From NCBI RefSeq assembly GCF_000259255.1, contig NC_017737.1:992001-1056000 (forward strand): a stretch of 64,000 nt of DNA, given 5' to 3'. Under the pieces are notes generated by a model. That model did not search any database. It saw only the letters and a program-made list of their open reading frames with translations, and had not been told where the DNA came from. The translations under genes were made by a program, and so were the position numbers. Shown here in pieces: positions 62,489-64,000 of this stretch. Each line of letters starts with the position of its first letter. Within the stretch, counting starts at the first letter, position 1. The stretch is from Helicobacter cetorum MIT 00-7128 (GTDB lineage: Bacteria; Campylobacterota; Campylobacteria; Campylobacterales; Helicobacteraceae).

Positions 62489-62827
62489 CTATTGTGGGAT
62501 TTTATTGTTGCATTTAAAAGCAAAATTAGTATCATTGTATTCAAATTCTTCTAATCCTTTTAAACCGCAAATCTCTTTTGCTCTTTGTAGAAATTTATTA
62601 GCCAACTCTTCTTTTTCTTTTTTCAGCGTTGAAGGCTTTATTTCTTTTTGTGTAACTTCTTTTTTGTCTTTTATTGTATTAGTAGGAATATTAAGCGTAA
62701 ATTCAAAAGAGCTACCTAAATAGAGCCAAATAAAAAAGATGATAATCAAGCCACCAAAAAGAGCTAGTAACCAAATAATGATTTTTATAACAACAAATAA
62801 AGCTTTTTTATTCACAATATCAGACAT
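62489..62827 (-). CDS. Small membrane protein of three-gene cassette, member 3
   Basis: This 112-aa protein has an N-terminal cytoplasmic stub, one membrane helix (IIIWLLALFGGLIIIFFIWLY) and a periplasmic part with a basic helical linker. It ends in the cassette signature: Cys, seven residues, FEY, eight residues, Cys (from ICGLKGLEEFEYND to FAFKC). No known domain is recognised. Its ATG overlaps the stop of member 2 by one base (TAATG). The two Cys could form a disulfide in the periplasm. It lies tail-to-tail with rsmE. Confidence 0.72.
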   Translation of the reverse strand: MSDIVNKKALFVVIKIIIWLLALFGGLIIIFFIWLYLGSSFEFTLNIPTNTIKDKKEVTQKEIKPSTLKKEKEELANKFLQRAKEICGLKGLEEFEYNDTNFAFKCNNKIPQ

Positions 62828-63177
62828 TAATCACACTCAAAAGATAAGCCTTTGTCGCCATATGAAAAAAATTTAACTTTTTTTTGACAATTACTTTCTA
62901 ATTTTTTAAGCAAATCGCTTATAAATTTTATTCTCTCTTCTTTCATTTGTAATTCTGTTGCAATATTCTTTTCTTTAAGCTTATTGGTCTCTATTGCAAT
63001 TTTTTTAATCTCTATTTCTTTTTGTGCTATTTCAATGTCAATCTTCCCTTTTTTCTTTATATGGAGTGAAAGAGAGCTGAAAAGATAGCACCAAGTTAGA
63101 AAAAAAATAATCAATCCTCCAACAAGTGCCGATAACCAAAAAGTTATGTTTTTGGTTATAGAAAGCACTTTTTTCAT
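62827..63177 (-). CDS. Small membrane protein of three-gene cassette, member 2
   Basis: With the start at ATG 63177 (MKKVLSITKNITFWLSALVG) this is a 116-aa protein. It has one membrane helix (FWLSALVGGLIIFFLTWCYLF), a long charged coiled-coil linker rich in Lys/Glu/Ile, and the signature Cys, six residues, FSY, eight residues, Cys (from NCQKKVKFFSYGD to LSFEC) at the C-terminus. An in-frame start 12 codons upstream would overlap member 1 and is less likely. ATG 63177 lies one base after the stop of member 1 and has no Shine-Dalgarno sequence, so coupling is implied. Its helix resembles that of member 3 (ALxGGLIIxFxxWxYL). Confidence 0.72.
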   Translation of the reverse strand: MKKVLSITKNITFWLSALVGGLIIFFLTWCYLFSSLSLHIKKKGKIDIEIAQKEIEIKKIAIETNKLKEKNIATELQMKEERIKFISDLLKKLESNCQKKVKFFSYGDKGLSFECD

Positions 63178-63178
63178 T

Positions 63179-63661
63179 TTAATATCTAAGCATAGGGTTG
63201 TTAAAATAGTCAAACATTTTGATATTGTTTTGTGGTTTTTTGTTTGTGTTTTGAGAGTTAAGATTATTGTTTAATGGTTTTTCTAATGGTTGCTCTGTAT
63301 GGTTGTCATTACACTCGGCTAAGAATTTTCCATAACCCTCATCATAATCAAAGCGCTTAATGCCATTAGGCTTGCAGTTTTCTAAAAAAGCTTGATAAGC
63401 TTTTTGAAATCTCTTACTTTGCTCTTCTTTTTGTTTGCGCTCAATGATAAGATTTCTTTCTCTTTGAATTTCTGTAAGCCATCTTGAAGTTTCAATATCT
63501 TTTTGAATATTCTTCTCTTGTAATCCAATATTGCTAGGCTTTTTAATGCTATAGCAATTTTCAACCAGCTTGTTATTGCCAAAACACAAAGAACCCTCTA
63601 GTTCAAACTTATCTAATTTTTTGTTAAGCTTATATAAATGCCAATTTAAAATATTTTGCAT
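63179..63661 (-). CDS. Soluble member 1 of three-gene cassette
   Basis: This 160-aa protein has no membrane helix or signal peptide. It has two Cys-containing short segments near the N-terminus (SLCFGNN, VENCYS), a charged coiled coil (about 55-105) and the same C-terminal signature as members 2 and 3: Cys, seven residues, FDY, ten residues, Cys (from NCKPNGIKRFDYDEG to FLAEC). An Asn/Gln/Lys-rich tail of about 45 residues follows. AAGGAG sits five to six bases before the ATG, the only strong ribosome-binding site of the cassette. It is the first gene of the operon; its location next to dcd suggests insertion. I do not recognise the family. Confidence 0.72.
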   Translation of the reverse strand: MQNILNWHLYKLNKKLDKFELEGSLCFGNNKLVENCYSIKKPSNIGLQEKNIQKDIETSRWLTEIQRERNLIIERKQKEEQSKRFQKAYQAFLENCKPNGIKRFDYDEGYGKFLAECNDNHTEQPLEKPLNNNLNSQNTNKKPQNNIKMFDYFNNPMLRY

Positions 63662-63746
63662 AAAAACTCCTTTTTTGAGTTGAATTATAAAATGGCATTG
63701 TAACTTAAAAGGACTTAATCATTGTTGTTTTTAAAAGTTATTAAAA

Positions 63747-64000
63747 TCACTTCAAAATCTTAGGTAGCGTAATACCAACTTGACCTTGATACTTACCGCC
63801 CCTATCTTTATAGCTTTGCTCACACATTTCATCGCCTTGTAAAAACACCACTTGAGCGATGCCTTCATTCGCATAGACTTTGGCAGGTAAATTCGTGGTG
63901 TTAGAAATTTCAATGGTAATATAGCCTTCAAATTCCGGCTCAAAGGGCGTAACATTCACAATAATCCCACACCTTGCGTAAGTGCTTTTACCCAAGCAAA
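63747..64000 (-). CDS. dcd: dCTP deaminase (C-terminal part, cut by window edge)
   Basis: Dcd deaminates dCTP to dUTP, supplying dUMP for thymidylate synthesis. The visible 84 codons contain [20 protein letters not shown] (catalytic and nucleotide-binding residues, including Arg of TYARCG), [28 protein letters not shown] and the C-terminal [15 protein letters not shown] lid. The frame continues through the window edge (the codons before GKS read C-L). It lies upstream of the three-gene cassette on the same strand, with 85 bp between. Confidence 0.94.
   Translation of the reverse strand, partial: CLGKSTYARCGIIVNVTPFEPEFEGYITIEISNTTNLPAKVYANEGIAQVVFLQGDEMCEQSYKDRGGKYQGQVGITLPKILK

Noticed and set aside
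62439-62723. Plus-strand 94-aa open frame across the end of the small cassette
   Set aside because: It is antisense to member 3, has no Shine-Dalgarno sequence, and its hydrophobic look mirrors the opposite strand.

Overview
The window is AT-rich, gene-dense DNA from an epsilonproteobacterium, and the gene content points to the Helicobacter pylori group (genus Helicobacter, gastric lineage). The pointers are four Hof-family outer membrane proteins, a CheZ-like protein next to a peptidase U32 gene and prfB, a fused CcsBA cytochrome c assembly protein, a GltX2-type glutamyl-tRNA synthetase, and flaG-fliD-fliS linked to ftsEX. From memory of H. pylori 26695, blocks equivalent to HP0812-0815, HP0169-0171, HP0760-0763, HP0643-0650, HP0728/0734-0743, HP0745-0759 and HP0372-0378 are present but joined in a different order. 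The source is therefore probably a relative of H. pylori rather than H. pylori itself. No IS element, integrase, CRISPR array or rRNA was seen.

Layout. 1-3043: start of motA, a ThiF-like enzyme and an MBL hydrolase, divergent from a MidA-like methyltransferase. 3169-11130: two Fic paralogues behind four tandem Hof outer membrane proteins. 11131-11680: a 550-bp non-coding stretch with strong dyads. 11681-16218: tRNA hydroxylation (U32), CheZ-like chemotaxis phosphatase, RF2, and a lone glycosyltransferase. 16423-20146: ftsY, a lipoprotein, a 5-formyl-THF cyclo-ligase gene with an apparent ATT start, and RNase Y. 20168-32101: a long leftward run (UDG-like, aspA, murA, galU, slt, yggT, gltX, tilS, rimO, gpt, aminotransferase). 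32305-37625: a rightward run for phospholipid, cell-wall and nucleotide metabolism (pgpA, ddl, murF, HIT, prs). 37755-38938: rodA overlapping a CAU-anticodon tRNA. 39020-52834: rightward rluD-like, FN3 lipoprotein, trmB, ftsE-ftsX-EnvC-like, flaG-fliD-fliS-fliT-like, TcdA-like, a 46-aa acidic protein, amidohydrolase, antiporter and MATE transporter.

The accessory-looking parts are at the right end. A tandem dynamin-like GTPase pair (52869-56379) has its first gene controlled by an (AT)14 repeat directly behind the start codon. As sequenced, the repeat puts the gene out of frame (OFF), and one AT unit fewer would restore a roughly 597-aa protein. After the cytochrome c/heme block (ccsBA, a thioredoxin-like lipoprotein, hemH, a membrane protein, rsmE) comes a three-gene, translationally coupled cassette (62489-63661). 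Its small proteins share a C-terminal two-cysteine signature I do not recognise. It lies between rsmE and dcd, where H. pylori carries an outer membrane protein gene.

The genes group into envelope growth and division (murA, murF, ddl, rodA, slt, ftsEX/EnvC-like, galU), motility and chemotaxis (motA, cheZ-like, flaG/fliD/fliS), translation and RNA modification (prfB, gltX, tilS with a CAU tRNA, rimO, trmB, rsmE, U32, rluD-like, RNase Y), and cytochrome c/heme biogenesis.
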